Shown piece after piece: positions 35,567 through 46,680 of a DNA stretch of 64,000 nucleotides. The stretch spans positions 59,060,163-59,124,162 of the forward strand of contig CAXKWD010000007.1 in NCBI GenBank assembly GCA_964059195.1, read 5' to 3'. Numbering within the stretch: position 1 is the first letter of the stretch; each line of letters starts with the position of its first letter. The translations under genes were made by a program, and so were the position numbers. The stretch comes from Ectobius pallidus (lineage: Eukaryota > Arthropoda > Insecta > Blattodea > Ectobiidae). The notes beneath the pieces were generated by a model. The model worked only from the letters and a program-made list of their open reading frames with translations. It was not told the origin of the DNA and ran no database searches.

Positions 35567-36653
35567 TTACGAAAACTGCTATAATTTGTGTTACATTTCT
35601 TTATTCATTCTCAATAACATAGACTACCATTACTTCTTCATATTTCTCTAATGACTTAATGCACTGTAATTTACGTGATACGCCAAACGGAATTTCTTAT
35701 GAATATACGGAACTACAACATGTTAAATTCAGAATACTTCATAGTACATTTCTCTGAGACAAGCATAAATCTGGTAGTAAGACAATGCAATAATATCAAA
35801 ATTACGTAATCTATTGTGATCAGAAATACGAAGCAACTAGAATGGAGGTAGACCTAGCACGAGTGAACAGCACACAAGGGTGAATGAAACAGAGCTTGAA
35901 CTATTTAAATGCTGCTCACTATACAACAGAACATGGTATACCTATAAGTTTTATTGAAATGTATTAATGACATTCCTATCTTTCAAACAGAGCATGAAAC
36001 ACATTTACATAATAATAATCATTTAAAGAACATTAAGTATTACGAACATAGCCAAGGATGTAATAATAAACCGGGATCTATTGTATGAATTGCTGTGCTA
36101 GTAATAGAGATTTAATAATAAATAAGGTGAAGTCTTGCAAAAACTATTAAAATAATCATTGTTAGTTGCTTTAATTATGCAGATACATGTAACCCCAGAA
36201 TCCCCATGCCTGCCTAAAGCAGACCAATTCTTTATTTCTTACATCTTGATGAAAGGTCGCCAACACACTGACTCCCTGAGCTGAGCACAGCAGAAAACAA
36301 GAGATGGGGAAGAAACTACTGTGCATGAGCGGACTACAATGTTCTAAGCTACGAAATTGTTTACGAAAGAAACTCAACGCCATCTATATTACAGGTTATA
36401 AATGGAAATTCAAATCAATGCTAGTGTTTTTAATCAACAAGTATGAAATGAAATTAATTTTTTGTTTCTATAAACTAAATGTGAAAACCTTAATAACAAC
36501 TTTTCAATGTTTCTGGTAACTCACGTTACAAGGTGAAGTCTTAATAAAAGGCAAAACAAAAGAAATAATTACAATTTGAATAATGTGTTTACTTACCTCA
36601 TATGTTGATAATATTTTCCAATAATTTTGTATTTTCTATATATTGTCACAAAG

Positions 36654-37574
36654 CCCAGAAAAGCCTAGAAACTGATAGAAGAAGGACTCGGCCGGAAAGC
36701 GCTAGAATTAGAGACATCCAGAAAGGGACGGCCCTCTTATTGCTGATTGGAGCCGCGCGCCGACGGGTGCGGCCTACTCCCTGGCACGGCGCGGTGAGTG
36801 ACGGTGCACGCTTGTGGGAGGGGCCAGAGGTGGAGCCACGCGCTAAGGGCTGTGACGGCGCACCGCGTGGACATTCTAGACCATGCGCGGGCGGGAAACT
36901 TTCGAGGCGTCGGCTCTGGAATATTCGTCGGGCCTATATATAGGGCGGCGAGCGAGCAGAGACAGTCTGAATGAATGAGAGTAACAGTGAGTTAGTAGCA
37001 GAGAGTCAACGAGGGAACAGTCAGAGTTAGCGAGAGGCAGTCCGAGAGTAGCGGCGAGAGTCAGCGTCAGAGGGTGAGCTGGACGGAGAGGACTGATCAG
37101 CGCTGCCTCAAGTGAGTGTGACTTGGGGAGCTGGAGAGCCAGTGACCGTAGAGACTAGCCAACGGAGAGACCAGCGAGCGGAAGATCTAGTCAACAGTGA
37201 ACTAGTGACCGGAGGGCCTGGTGAACGAGGGAGCTAGTGAACGGAAGAACTGGTGGACTGGACTGGGCTGAGGCAGTGCTGTCCCGGGGAACTCTGCGCG
37301 ATGGGTGGATCGTACAGCGGCAGCGAGGACTGTGGAGTTGACCGGCGCGACGTGGAATTATCTCGACTGGGAGTCCGCACAGTGTGTGCGAACGGAACAA
37401 TGCTGTAATTAGGACTGAGCACAGTGAGAGTGAGCACTGAACAGGACAGTGAACTGGCGAATAGTCTGGAGTTTTCTGGCTGTATTGACAATTGTTGTAG
37501 GAAATAAAGAAACCCCCATCCTTCAATTATAAACTCGGTGTTCTGATTTTGAACCCTGACGAGCCCTTGTTACA
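36654..37574 (+). repeat. 5' LTR of the gypsy-type element
   Basis: 921-bp LTR, TGTCACAAAGCCC to CCTTGTTACA. Contains a TATA-like CCTATATATAGGG near 36930-36945 and an AATAAAGAAACCCCC polyadenylation-type signal near 37503. It is nearly identical to the 3' LTR apart from an internal ~20-bp block missing there. The target duplication is ATAT (36650-36653). Confidence 0.92.
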
Positions 37575-37612
37575 CTGGTGTCAGAAGTGGGATAAAATTT
37601 AAGGGACGCAAG

Positions 37613-38056
37613 ATGGAGGACATGCTGAAGTCGCTACTTCACGCCATGGACGATCTGAACGAGAAAATGGACCAGCTGAACGACCGACTGACAGAGAAAA
37701 TGAACCAGCGGTACACCGAGACGAGAGATGCCCTGGCCGAAACGAGAGAGGCCCTGAGCAAGGAAATGAGAAGTGTAATGAAGAACCTGCACTTAAGCTC
37801 TAAGGGGGAACTCGAGCAGGAAGTGAAACCGGCCAAGGAAAGATTAAATGAACCGGGCAGCGAACTGGTGGCCGTGGAAAGTGAACCAGAGAGACAAGCC
37901 GTGGTGGAAGAAAAAGAAGGGCAGGAAGAGGACATGGCCATCGCCGTACCACCAGCTACCGAAGGAGAGAACAACAGCGGGACGATGTGGATGCAGCACA
38001 GACACCGTGGGATGACGTGGACGAAGGACAGACACCGCGGGACGACGTGGACGTAG
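37613..38056 (+). pseudogene. gag-like N-terminal fragment
   Basis: A 147-codon frame starts at the first ATG after the leader. The first ~55 residues are a heptad-like coiled coil (MDDLNEKMDQLNDRLTEKMN). A Glu-rich, Pro/Ala-containing stretch follows, and the frame ends in a 30-bp tandem repeat read in the wrong phase. The other phase of the repeat (37987 onward) continues into the integrase fragment, so a one-base shift separates the two. No capsid or zinc-knuckle region is left. Confidence 0.6.
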
Positions 38057-38180
38057 GAGAGACACCGCGGGATGACGTGGACATAGCACAGACACCGCAG
38101 GACAACGTGGACGAGGAACAGGCACTGCGGGACGACGTGGACGCCGGAGAGGCACCGCGTGACGGCGTGGTCGGGGGACG
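37977..38180 (+). repeat. 30-bp tandem repeat coding a TPRDDVD decapeptide
   Basis: At least six units of AGACACCGCGGGACGACGTG followed by a 10-bp variable part, period 30 bp, from about 38000. In the frame that leads into the integrase fragment the unit codes a decapeptide such as QTPRDDVDVG. Confidence 0.85.
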
Positions 38181-38733
38181 GATACCGAGGGACGTCATGT
38201 CAGGCACGGGACCGACGTGGGACGAGGTAGCCAGTCGCGGCGCCATCTACGAGGGCTATGGGAACCAGCAGGATGCCCTAGTGGTCAGGGACGGGGTCCT
38301 GAAAGGAAGCTGGGAGTCTGCGGAGCACCTAGTCCTTCCGAGAGCCGGAGTCAAGGAGGTCCTGGAGGAAGTCCACGCAGGAGCGACCAGTAACCGCTTG
38401 GGAGTGAACCGGATCCTCGACAAACTGCGGAGAAGGTTCTACTATTTGTACCAATGCAGTGATGTCAAGAGGTGGCGTCAACAATGCAACACCGGCGATG
38501 ACAGCAGAGGGCCTAGAACTCGCAGTCGTGGGGCCATGAGGCAATACAACGTGGTAGGCCCATGCTCCATTACTGATGAGGGAAATCAGTACCTGTTGTT
38601 GGCCATGGATTAGTTCACCAAGTGGCCAGAAGTCTACCGCATCCAACGACAGCCAAGAGTGAAGATGCTGGTAGTTCACCTGGACCGTCTGGCAGCATAT
38701 CATGGGGCACTTTGGGACGAAGGCCCTTAAGGA
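37987..38733 (+). pseudogene. integrase N-terminal fragment of the gypsy-type element
   Basis: After the repeat, the frame reads LVVRDGVLKGSWES and then an HHCC zinc-finger-like region, LEEVHAGATSNRLGVNRILD through YYLYQCSDVKRWRQQCNT, with one His and one Cys altered. It continues YNVVGPCSITDEGNQYLLLAMD up to a stop at 38611. The same frame after the stop reads FTKWPEVYRIQRQP, the usual continuation of the core. The DDE catalytic core beyond the first Asp region is mostly missing. Confidence 0.75.
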
Positions 38734-38741
38734 GGGGGCAA

Positions 38742-39645
38742 TGTCACAAAGCCCAGAAAAGCCTAGAAACTGATAGAAGAAGGACTCGGCCGGAAAGCGC
38801 TAGAATTAGAGACATCCAGAAAGGGACGGCCCTCTTATTGCTGATTGGAACCGCACGCCGATGGGTGCGCGCTCGTGGGAGGGGCCAGAGGTGGAGCCAC
38901 GTGCTAAGTGCTGTGACGGCGCACCGCGCGGACATTCTAGACCATGCGCGGGTGGGGAACTTTCGAGGCGTCGGCTCTGGAATATTCGTCGGGCCTATAT
39001 ATAGGGTGGCGAGCGAGCAGAGACAGTCTGTGAATGAATGAGATTAACAGTGAGTTAGTAGCAGAGAGTCAACGAGGGAACAGTCAGAGTTAGCGAGAGG
39101 CAGTCCGAGAGTAGCGGCGAGAGTGAGCGAGAGAGTGTCAGAGGGTGAGCTGGACGGAGAGGACTGATCAGCGCGGCCTCAAGTGAGTGTGACTTGGGGA
39201 GCTGGAGAGCCGGTGACCGTAGAGACTAGCCAACGGAGAGACCACCGAGCGGAAGATCTAGTCAACGGTGAACTAGTGACCGGAGGGACTGGTGAACGAG
39301 GGAGCTAGTGAACGGAAGAACTGGTGGACTGGACTGGGCTGAGGCAGTGCCGTCCCGGGGAACTCTGCGCGACGGGTGGATCGTACAGCGGCAGCGAGGA
39401 CTGTGGAGTTGACCGGCGCGATGTGGAATTATCTCGACTGGGAGTCCGCACAGTGTGTGCGAACGGAACAGTGCTGTAATTAGGACTGAGCGCAGTGAGA
39501 GTGAGCACTGAACAGGACAGTGAACTGGCGAATAGTCTGGAGTTTTCTGGCTGTATTGGCAATTGTTGTAGGAAATAAAGAAACCCCCATCCTTCAATTA
39601 TAAACTCGGTGTTCTGATTTTGAACCCCGACGAGCCCTTGTTACA
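38742..39645 (+). repeat. 3' LTR of the gypsy-type element
   Basis: 904 bp, same TG...CA ends, TATA-like box (near 38995) and polyadenylation-type signal (near 39575) as the 5' LTR. It has a short internal deletion relative to it around 38860. Confidence 0.92.
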
Positions 39646-39671
39646 ATATTAATACACAAGCACAAAAACCA

Positions 39672-40000
39672 TGTTTCTATAAGTTCAATTTTATTGCTAG
39701 AAGAAATCTTTCTGTGTTTATAATATCAGAACATTTTCAATATAGCTAACTTACTTACACAACAGGATAACTCAGCACCTTTGTATTTGAATGTTTATTT
39801 TAGTACATAATTGTATTATAAATTTTGTATTTGTGTTTTAAATTATTATAATAATTTGTTAATGTTTATTTGTTTATTATGTAGAATTTTCACATTGTAC
39901 CTATTGCTTATAACTGTTCATTCATATTGTTATTTGTAATTATATTGACGTGTCCCATAACATGTAATATGTTCCGATGGACTGAATAAAATCAAATCAA
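39672..40000 (+). mobile_element. Probable LINE 3' end fragment
   Basis: An insertion in A3 between ACCAT (39671) and CGGAAAACAG (about 40001). It is AT-rich, non-coding, and ends GGACTGAATAAAATCAAATCAAAT, a polyadenylation-like signal plus short tandem tail as in LINE 3' ends. The source LINE is not identifiable. Confidence 0.5.
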
Positions 40001-40109
40001 ATCGGAAAACAGACCCAAAATAAAGACATTAGGTCTGCCATCAGAATAGTGGGATTCCCTCTCAAATTACAAATAAATGCAGGGTGTAATCCAAGAAATT
40101 TAATGCTAC

Positions 40110-41697
40110 TGTAGTGTATTGTGTAATGTACTCACAGAAACAGAATGTATAATTGGAACTCAGCCCTCAGTGTTCTGTTTCCCTCTTTTGTTTTTTCTCT
40201 CTGTTGAGATTGATGAAAATAAAGATACGGTGAAATAGTCGTGGTAGTCTGTAAATACAAAAGAACACGAATAAATGTGATTATACAACTTAAGAAGGTA
40301 TTTCTTATACTGTTAATTCACTTCAGTGGTGTCCCCGATGGAAGAAGTACAACAGACTACAGCTGGAACTGCTCAGGAAAGCCAAGAAACCGTAGTGGCC
40401 CGCGTATCTATCAAAGTTCCGCCGTTTTGGAAGCCTGATCCGAGGATATGGTTCATGCAACTCGAAGCACAATTCCGTAACTCGAAGATCACCCAGGACC
40501 AAACTAAATATGACATTGTGGTGAGTTCAATTGACTCAGAAATTCTGACGCAAGTGGCTGATATTCTCACGAATCCTCCGTCTTCCGGTAAATATGATGC
40601 AATCAAAAAGCGTCTTATTTCAACTTTCACAGATAGTGAAACGCAACGAACACAGCGACTATTGACAGACTTGGAACTTGGGGATCGTAAACCGTCGCAA
40701 TTACTTTGTGAAATGAGAAATTTAGCTTCAGACAAGGTAAGCGAGAATTTTCTTAAAACTTTATGGTTACAGCGGCTACCGAGAGAAATTCATGCTATCC
40801 TGTCAGTGAGTAGTGACGATCTGACGAAACTGTCGACCATGGCAGATCAGATTTGGGAGCTAAAACCCACAAGCTCGTGTCATGTTGCTCCTATTGTTGT
40901 TACGCAACCAATGAACAACTCAATAGAGGAACTGAGGAAGCAAGTTTCTGAGCTCTCAATCCATGTTGCAGAGTTGAGTAAGCATGTTTTCACCGACCGC
41001 CGCCGACAGGGCAGACCAAAGTCTAGGTCCAGATCCAGAGGTAGGAATGTAGAAACAGGACAGTCAACAAAGGTAGGGAAATGTTACTACCACACTAAAT
41101 TTGGCGAGGAGGCATACAGATGTCTACAGCCGTGCAGCATGTCCCTCCGAGCTACACCTCACAATGGACCGGTAAACTAGTTCCCCAACTCTCCACGGCG
41201 ACAGGGAGCCAGGGGTTAGAGCTGAGTCGCCTTTTTATTAGAGACAAAGGGACAGCAACCCAGTTCCTAATTGATACCGGTGCAGATGCCTCTGTAGTGC
41301 CACCAACACACAGTGAAAAGAAGTCACCAAATAAACTTGAACTTTTTGCAGCGAATGGTACTAGGATCCATATGTATGGTCAACGACTTATGACACTTGA
41401 CCTTGGTTTACGTTGAACATTCAATTGGCCATTCATAATCGCAGAAGTAGGTAAACCTATAATAGGAGTCGATTTTCTGTCGCATTTCAATTTACTCGTC
41501 GACAGTTCTCAACATCGCTTAATAGACGGGAACACACACTTGACCGCGTATGGTACCTCTTCTCACAACTACAGATTTCAGGTCCAGCTAACGGAAAATA
41601 ATCAATATCAGCAGATTATTCATGAATTTCCTGACATTCTGCGACCTAACATTGTAAACACAAAAATCGCAAGCCACCACATTGAACATTTCATCAA
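40110..41697 (+). mobile_element. Truncated Ty3/gypsy retrotransposon (LTR, gag, protease)
   Basis: It starts TGTAGTGTATTGTG where element A3 stops. A ~214-bp LTR ends before a TGGTGTCCCCGATGG-like primer site near 40326. Gag and protease frames follow, and the element ends abruptly in a GA-rich microsatellite at about 41697. No reverse transcriptase, integrase or 3' LTR is present. Confidence 0.7.
40335..41180 (+). pseudogene. gypsy gag fragment
   Basis: From the ATG at 40335 the frame runs to 41180. VPPFWKPDPRIWFMQLEAQF near the start, then ILTNPPSSGKYDAIKKRLI and QRLPREIHAILSV, are the wording of gag (capsid-like) in Ty3/gypsy elements of the Mag/CsRn1-like type. An RRRQGRPKSRSRSRGR basic stretch precedes a remnant of a CCHC knuckle (CYYHTKFGEEAYRC). 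The frame is uninterrupted, but the knuckle is imperfect and the frame then shifts into protease. Confidence 0.75.
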
Positions 41698-41700
41698 CAA
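41200..41700 (+). pseudogene. gypsy protease fragment and start of the RT linker
   Basis: Frame overlapping the end of gag reads ELSRLFIRDKGTATQFLIDT followed by GADASVVPP, so the aspartic protease DTGA active site is present. It meets a stop at 41414, after which the same region continues with IIGVDFLSHFNLLVD and FPDILRP before truncation. Confidence 0.75.
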
Positions 41701-44029
41701 GAGAGAGAGAGAGAGAAAGAGAGAGTCATTTCTAACTGGTAGGTCAAGATGTAGGTCTATGCATTTTTGAAATTACCGAAGAATTTCTATAGGCCTACAT
41801 ATAGGCCTAGGTATATTATACCAGGAATTTTCAAATCATATATCATTAGGCTTATTTATGTTATTGGAAGAATATTAATTTAATTAATAGCCTATGATTT
41901 ATGTTTGCCTTTAACCCTTTCACTGCGAGAATTGGTGCTGAATTATTTTACATAATTCTTTTATAAGTATAATTGGACGCATAATTTGTCAGTTTCCTCC
42001 AAAACAATAGCATAGCACATATTTCTTGAAGTTTAGACTGATTTATGCAACCTTGGGGATGCCTGCATGACATCACAACACAGCAACATTGTAATGCACT
42101 TTAATGCATGGTGCAATGCATGTTTGTAATTTGTTGAATGTTTTTGCACTAAATGCATGGTTATAAGCTACACTGCATTTTTCAGTGAATTTTGGCTCAA
42201 ATTTCCAGTAAACAGGACACACAAGAGTGATTATTCTCTGATGCACCAGACAGTCACAAATGATAGGCTGCTGCTTAATTGAATCAATTTTTTCTAAAAC
42301 AGCATATGTCAGAAAAAGAGAGTTTTGAGATACTCAAAAATAACTATTTAAAGCCAGTATTAAAGGAGTAAGAAACAACACCCTTAACTAAGTGTTAGAG
42401 AATATTAATGTTACTGTTCTTTTATAAAAACAAAATACTTGTTTTAATTGTTCTGACTTACAGTATACGGTACGCTATGGTATATGGTAAGGTTTTTGCT
42501 AGATCGTGAGATATGTTTTTTTCCAAATAATGGGAAATCACTTTTATTTTTTCACACAAAAATTTATTTTATTGTACTAATTTACATTAACTGACCTAAA
42601 GTTATTTTTCTCATCATTCTCTTCTGTAGTAAGTTATTAGACCAGTTGAGAATCTCACTGTAAAAATCGATATTTTCTGCTGGTTATGTAGGCCCTACTG
42701 CATTATTTTCCTTATAAATAAATGTCTTGCGATTTCTTTCGATAAATAGGCACTCTCTTTCTGGATATTCCAGCTGTGTAGGAAGACTTACGATATTTGA
42801 ATTAATGGTTCCAGGTTTGAAAGTATGTACCACCAATTTTGAAGGATCAAGCTTCAACAGTGTACCTTTGTCTCTTCCACATGTGAAATGAGTAAAATGA
42901 GAAATGAGGGATTATTAATTTTGATCTTGAGGTATTCTACGACCACTTGATTCCACTGAAAGACAGTTTTTCTTGAATAACAATGGCCATCAAGTTTGAA
43001 ATTGATGTCTGGAGATTCTACCATCTTAACTGTAAATTTCTTCTCTTTTGTGAATAATATAAACATTTCATTGTATTGAACTTTAGGAAAGTAAATCCTA
43101 TCACTTCGTCTTATAACTCTTTTTTACAAAATCAAATTGTCTGTCATTAGGTAAATAAGAATGCCCTCTCTGTGAAATCTTCCCATAGATACCAATGCTA
43201 AGAAAAATTGTATTATAGTGTGGTTATGATTTTGTCTGGTGCAAGAGTCTGAGAAAACATGAAAGTGCTTAACGATATCAATTTATAATTTAGTGAAGTC
43301 TAGGATAAACAGTAAAACTTAATTTAGACTTTTCTGCCCTTGCCCTCTGCTTCCCGCCAGGCAGAGCTACTTGATACTTCATGCCTATTTTTTCAGATAA
43401 AAATGCACATGTCACTGACAGATATGTCAGAAATAGATTTATATTGTACTTTTGTCTGGAAATGACACTTTCACACTTAATAAGTGGGTTCCTGACCATA
43501 ACTCCATTTTGCAAAAAAAAGTGACATATGCAGTTTCCGAAAAAAACGATTCAATTGTCCAGAACATTAAGAATGACTTCTCAGTATTGCATTTGGGTCA
43601 GAAGTGTTTCACCCAAGCTGTCATATCAGAAAGTCTCCTGATGAAATGTGGGATAACTGTGATATGACAGCCACTTGGATATTATAGTCGGCCGGCTGCT
43701 AGATGCAACAAGTCTCGAAACCAGGCTCCAAGCCTTTATCAGGCAGTCTTTTTCAGGACTAACAACACATGAGACATTATAGCCTTCACAAGATAGGAAG
43801 GGGAAGGAAGAAAGATAAGAGAGAGTGAAACGCTATTTTACTTTGCTTTAACTGACCCTCACTAAGGCACTGTGGTTTGTACACAAACAACAACTAAGTT
43901 TTAAGAGTCAAACTCAGAGGACTGCATCCAAGCCAGAGAAGAAGTAGGAAAATGTGGAAATAAGAAATAATAATAATAACAAATATAATCCTAGAATTTG
44001 TAGGAAGTTTATATAGTGAAGTTATAATT
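41697..44029. other. Unassigned stretch after the gypsy fragment
   Basis: Begins with a (GA)n run at 41698-41728. Apart from scattered short frames (42854-43066 minus, 43452-43667 plus) without motifs I see no gene, TIR pair or SINE. AATGCA words are dense around 42090-42175. Confidence 0.3.
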
Positions 44030-45220
44030 AATTGAAACTTGAGATGGAGGTTTAACATACGTAACTTCACTTAATTCAAGCACTGACCTGAACATGTTTT
44101 GAGCAATCCTTCATGACTCATCATCAGCTATACTCCATCTGTCTGTTGTGTATTGGCAGCAACTCCTGGTGGTTGTTTAATGAACTTCTTGATGAGATCC
44201 ATCCCTGTGGGTATTTCGAAATTCATGAGTTGGTCCTGATTTTTGTAAATATAAATCTTTTCCCAAACTGTGAGCTGTTTGTGTCCTTGGACACATTTTA
44301 GAAGTTCCGGTTCCACATTTATTTCATGGTCTTTCTCCCATACATGTGCAGCTATTGCCAATTTATCAGTTTGTCCATACTTATAGTTATAACCCCATAA
44401 AACACAAAGAAGCAGTATTTAATAGCATGGTTCATCGACTTATCAACATTCCTCTAAACAAAACTGAGTTTGATCTCGAATACCACAACATCATTTCCAT
44501 AGCAGAAAATAATGGATTCCACAAAGACCTAATCATAAAGAAAGTTAAGAAATTCAGTCAACAAAAACGTATCAAAGAAATTACCACACTCAAGAAAGAA
44601 AAAGAGGATGTTATCTATAAGGAAATAACATACCACCCATGGGCAGATGAAAAATTCAGAAAAATGTTTAAGGAATACAACATTACCACAGCTCCAGTAA
44701 ATAAATATAATCTAAAAAATTTACTTAAATTCAATAACCTAGATAATATTCCTCAAAACAAAAAATCTGGCATATATCAATTTAACTGTAAAGATTGTAA
44801 CCAAAAATACATAGGAAAAACAAAAAGAAATTTGGAGATCAGGTCTAAAGAACACTTGAGACATATAAAGTATGGATAAACTGATAAATCGGCAATAGCT
44901 GCACATGTATGGGAGAAAGACCATGAAATAAATGTGGAACCAGAACTTCTAAAATGTGTCCAAGGACACAAACAGCTCACAGTTTGGGAAAAGATTTATA
45001 TTTACAAAAATCAGGACCAACTCATGAATTTCGAAATACCCGCGGGGATGGATCTCATCAAGAAGTTCATTAAACAACCACCAGGAGTTGCTGCCAATAC
45101 ACAACAGACAGATGGAGTATAGCTGATGATGAGTCATGAAGGATTGCTCGAAACATGTTCAGGTCAGTGCTTGAATTAAGTGAAGTTACGTATGTTAAAC
45201 CTCCATCTCAAGTTTCAATT
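44030..45220 (+). mobile_element. Penelope-like element fragment with ~350-bp inverted arms
   Basis: The left arm (44030 to about 44378) is the inverse of the right arm (about 44872-45220). Both include the end of the protein frame (QQTDGV stop) and its 3' flank (AATTGAAACTTGAGATGG and inverse at the outer ends). The unique centre, 44379-44871, codes the upstream part of a Penelope protein. Inverted terminal structures are known for Penelope-like retroelements. Confidence 0.8.
44379..45122 (+). pseudogene. Penelope-like GIY-YIG endonuclease domain
   Basis: The frame from about 44379 contains EITYHPWADEKFRKMFKEYN and then the GIY-YIG domain: KSGIYQFNCKDCNQKYIGKT followed by KRNLEIRSKEH. After an in-frame stop at 44877 it continues as AIAAHVWEKDHEIN and WEKIYIYKNQDQLMNFEIP to a stop at 45122. 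In Penelope-like elements this domain follows the reverse transcriptase and nicks target DNA. The reverse transcriptase is absent, so only the C-terminal third remains. Confidence 0.85.
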
Positions 45221-45235
45221 AACAAATATAAATTT

Positions 45236-46680
45236 AAAAATCTGATGTGAAACATATACTTTCCTGTAGCCAAATAGACATTTTAGCTCTTATAATTATA
45301 ATACATAATATAGGCCTAACATATAGGTAAATTATAATATGGCCTATTGTGCATATTATGCAATTGTGTTTGAAATTTAAACAATATTGTTAAAACTGTT
45401 TTTGAAAAAATAGTCAGAAATGACATTCTCTTCATGTAATGTTCTTGTAAAAATGAAGAGAAAGTCTTTTGAATTGCATCCCCGAATTCTTTACAACCCA
45501 AATAAACTCTGATGTAATGCAAACTTTCTTTACCGGTACCCTAAGCATGGGGAATTGTCTCACTAAGTCACAATATCTAGAGAATAAAAGGCCATATTGC
45601 AAGGAGTGGGTATTCAGTTGTTTATTGCAAGGACTGAGTATTCAGTTATTTCAGCACGATGCAAAGATTTTTTACTTTTCTCCAGGCAAGACTGAGTTTC
45701 TACAAAGGCAAGACTGAGTTTATACGAAGGCACAACTAAGTTTCTACGAACAGTGACTGGCTTATCCCTACCTCTCAAAGAATTTTTTTGAAAAAATGTT
45801 TCAAGTAATAGCTTTAGCTTTTAGTAATTTATGAGGTTCATCCAGAAAGTAAGTTCCATTTGTGTTCCAAGTCAGACTTGCATAGAGAGGGGGTTATGTG
45901 GGAATGCTGCAGTGCAGTTTCAATCTTATAATGTCATTAGTTGTTGATCAGTGCTAGGAAAAATGGCTGCACTATAATATTGGCTCCCACCAACTGCTGA
46001 CAAGTGGCACTACACTTTTGCATGACAGTGCATGGCCCCATACAGCCTATGCCACACAGAATCAGTTGCTACAGTTTGGATGGGAGGTCTTCGATCATCC
46101 ACCCTTAGCCCCAACCTTGCGCCAATTGACTTCCAACTCTTCTGCCTCATAAAGAGCTTTCTGGGAGGAAAATATTTCCACAATGATGCTGAGGTACAGA
46201 CAGCAGTGATTTCACAAATACATTGGCAGCAGAGTCCTATGACACAGCATACAATTGTTGGTACACCGCTATGATAAGTGCCTCAATAACGTTGGCAACT
46301 ATGCAGAGAAGTAACCGGTAAATCACTGTAAATATTGCAATAAATATTTCTTACTTATTGATGGTTTAGTTTACTTTATCGGCAATCGGAACTTCTTTCT
46401 GGATGAACCTCGTATAAGCATTTTGTAGACAAAACAAAATCATTAGAGCCATTTTTCAAGAAATTTGCAAAAAATGAAATTTTCTTCACTTAAAATGGAA
46501 GATACCAAACCAAATATACTTCTTTTTTAATACAATTTTTTGTTCTTGAGACGTGTTTATGAAAATAGGTTTTTTTTTTGTTTTGTTTCAGGGGACCTCA
46601 AAACGTGTAGGTCTATTTATGTTGAAAATGCAACATCAAATTTTGGGGTCGAAGACAATAATTTAGCAATAAAAGGTGGA
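45236..46680 (+). mobile_element. Hairpin-ended non-autonomous element, copy 3, with mariner insert
   Basis: Starts AAATCTGATGTGAAA as copy 1 does. It shares AATCATTAGAGCC (46437), AATTTTGGGGTCGAAGACAATA (46638) and related words. A mariner at 45832-46412 splits it. The terminal hairpin of copies 1 and 2 is not conserved here. Confidence 0.6.
45832..46412 (+). mobile_element. mariner fragment with both TIRs
   Basis: TIRs TGAGGTTCATCCAGAAAGTA (45832) and, inverted, TTTCTGGATGAACCTCG (to 46412) with TA flanks. The only readable coding part is the C-terminal end: TLSPNLAPIDFQLFCLIKSF (third catalytic Asp region) with GGKYFHNDAEVQTAV, around 46090-46215. Most of the transposase is deleted. Confidence 0.85.

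Larger units (their letters stand above)
32115..36393. mobile_element. 4.3 kb insertion of unknown type with GGTT duplication
   Basis: Sequence between A3 pieces starts TGTAACGGCTGTCG and ends CATCTATATTACA. It is flanked by GGTT on both sides (32111-32114, 36394-36397), and the A1 empty site has a single GGTT. The TG...CA ends and short duplication suggest an LTR element, but I could not find matching long terminal repeats. No retroviral-type protein is readable. The left 1.7 kb is A-rich and featureless; the right part hosts a small MITE, two SINEs and a hairpin-ended element. Confidence 0.6.
36654..39645 (+). mobile_element. Ty3/gypsy-type LTR retrotransposon, internally deleted
   Basis: Two LTRs (36654-37574, 38742-39645) flank a 1.17 kb interior. 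The interior starts next to a primer-binding-like TGGTGTCAGAAGTGGGAT (37576) and ends with a purine tract GGAGGGGGCAA before the 3' LTR. A gag-like N-terminal frame is joined to an integrase fragment; protease, reverse transcriptase and RNase H are missing. Flanking ATAT duplication (36650-36653, 39646-39649) collapses to the A1 empty site. High LTR similarity indicates a fairly recent insertion that needed proteins from a complete relative. Confidence 0.92.
29069..40109 (-). mobile_element. Element A3 (inverted), split by at least five insertions
   Basis: Read on the minus strand this is a third A copy. Its right end GGGCATGTCCATGGTAACTC starts at 29069 with the motif directly inside. Retained pieces are 29069-29834, 31014-31250, 31614-32114, 36394-36653, 39646-39671 and about 40001-40109. 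They align in order with A1 from its right end to about 150 bp from its left end, where the gypsy fragment at 40110 cuts it off. Motif copies include GTAACTCACGTTAC at about 32069 and 36516. The insertions are annotated separately. Confidence 0.8.

Noticed and set aside
32115..36393. LTR retrotransposon
   Set aside because: Ends are TG...CA with a short duplication, but I could not find matching terminal repeats or retroelement proteins, so it is listed as unknown.
37191..37526. Minus-strand 111-codon frames in both gypsy LTRs
   Set aside because: They lie in LTR leader sequence antisense to transcription and simply recur because the LTRs are duplicated.
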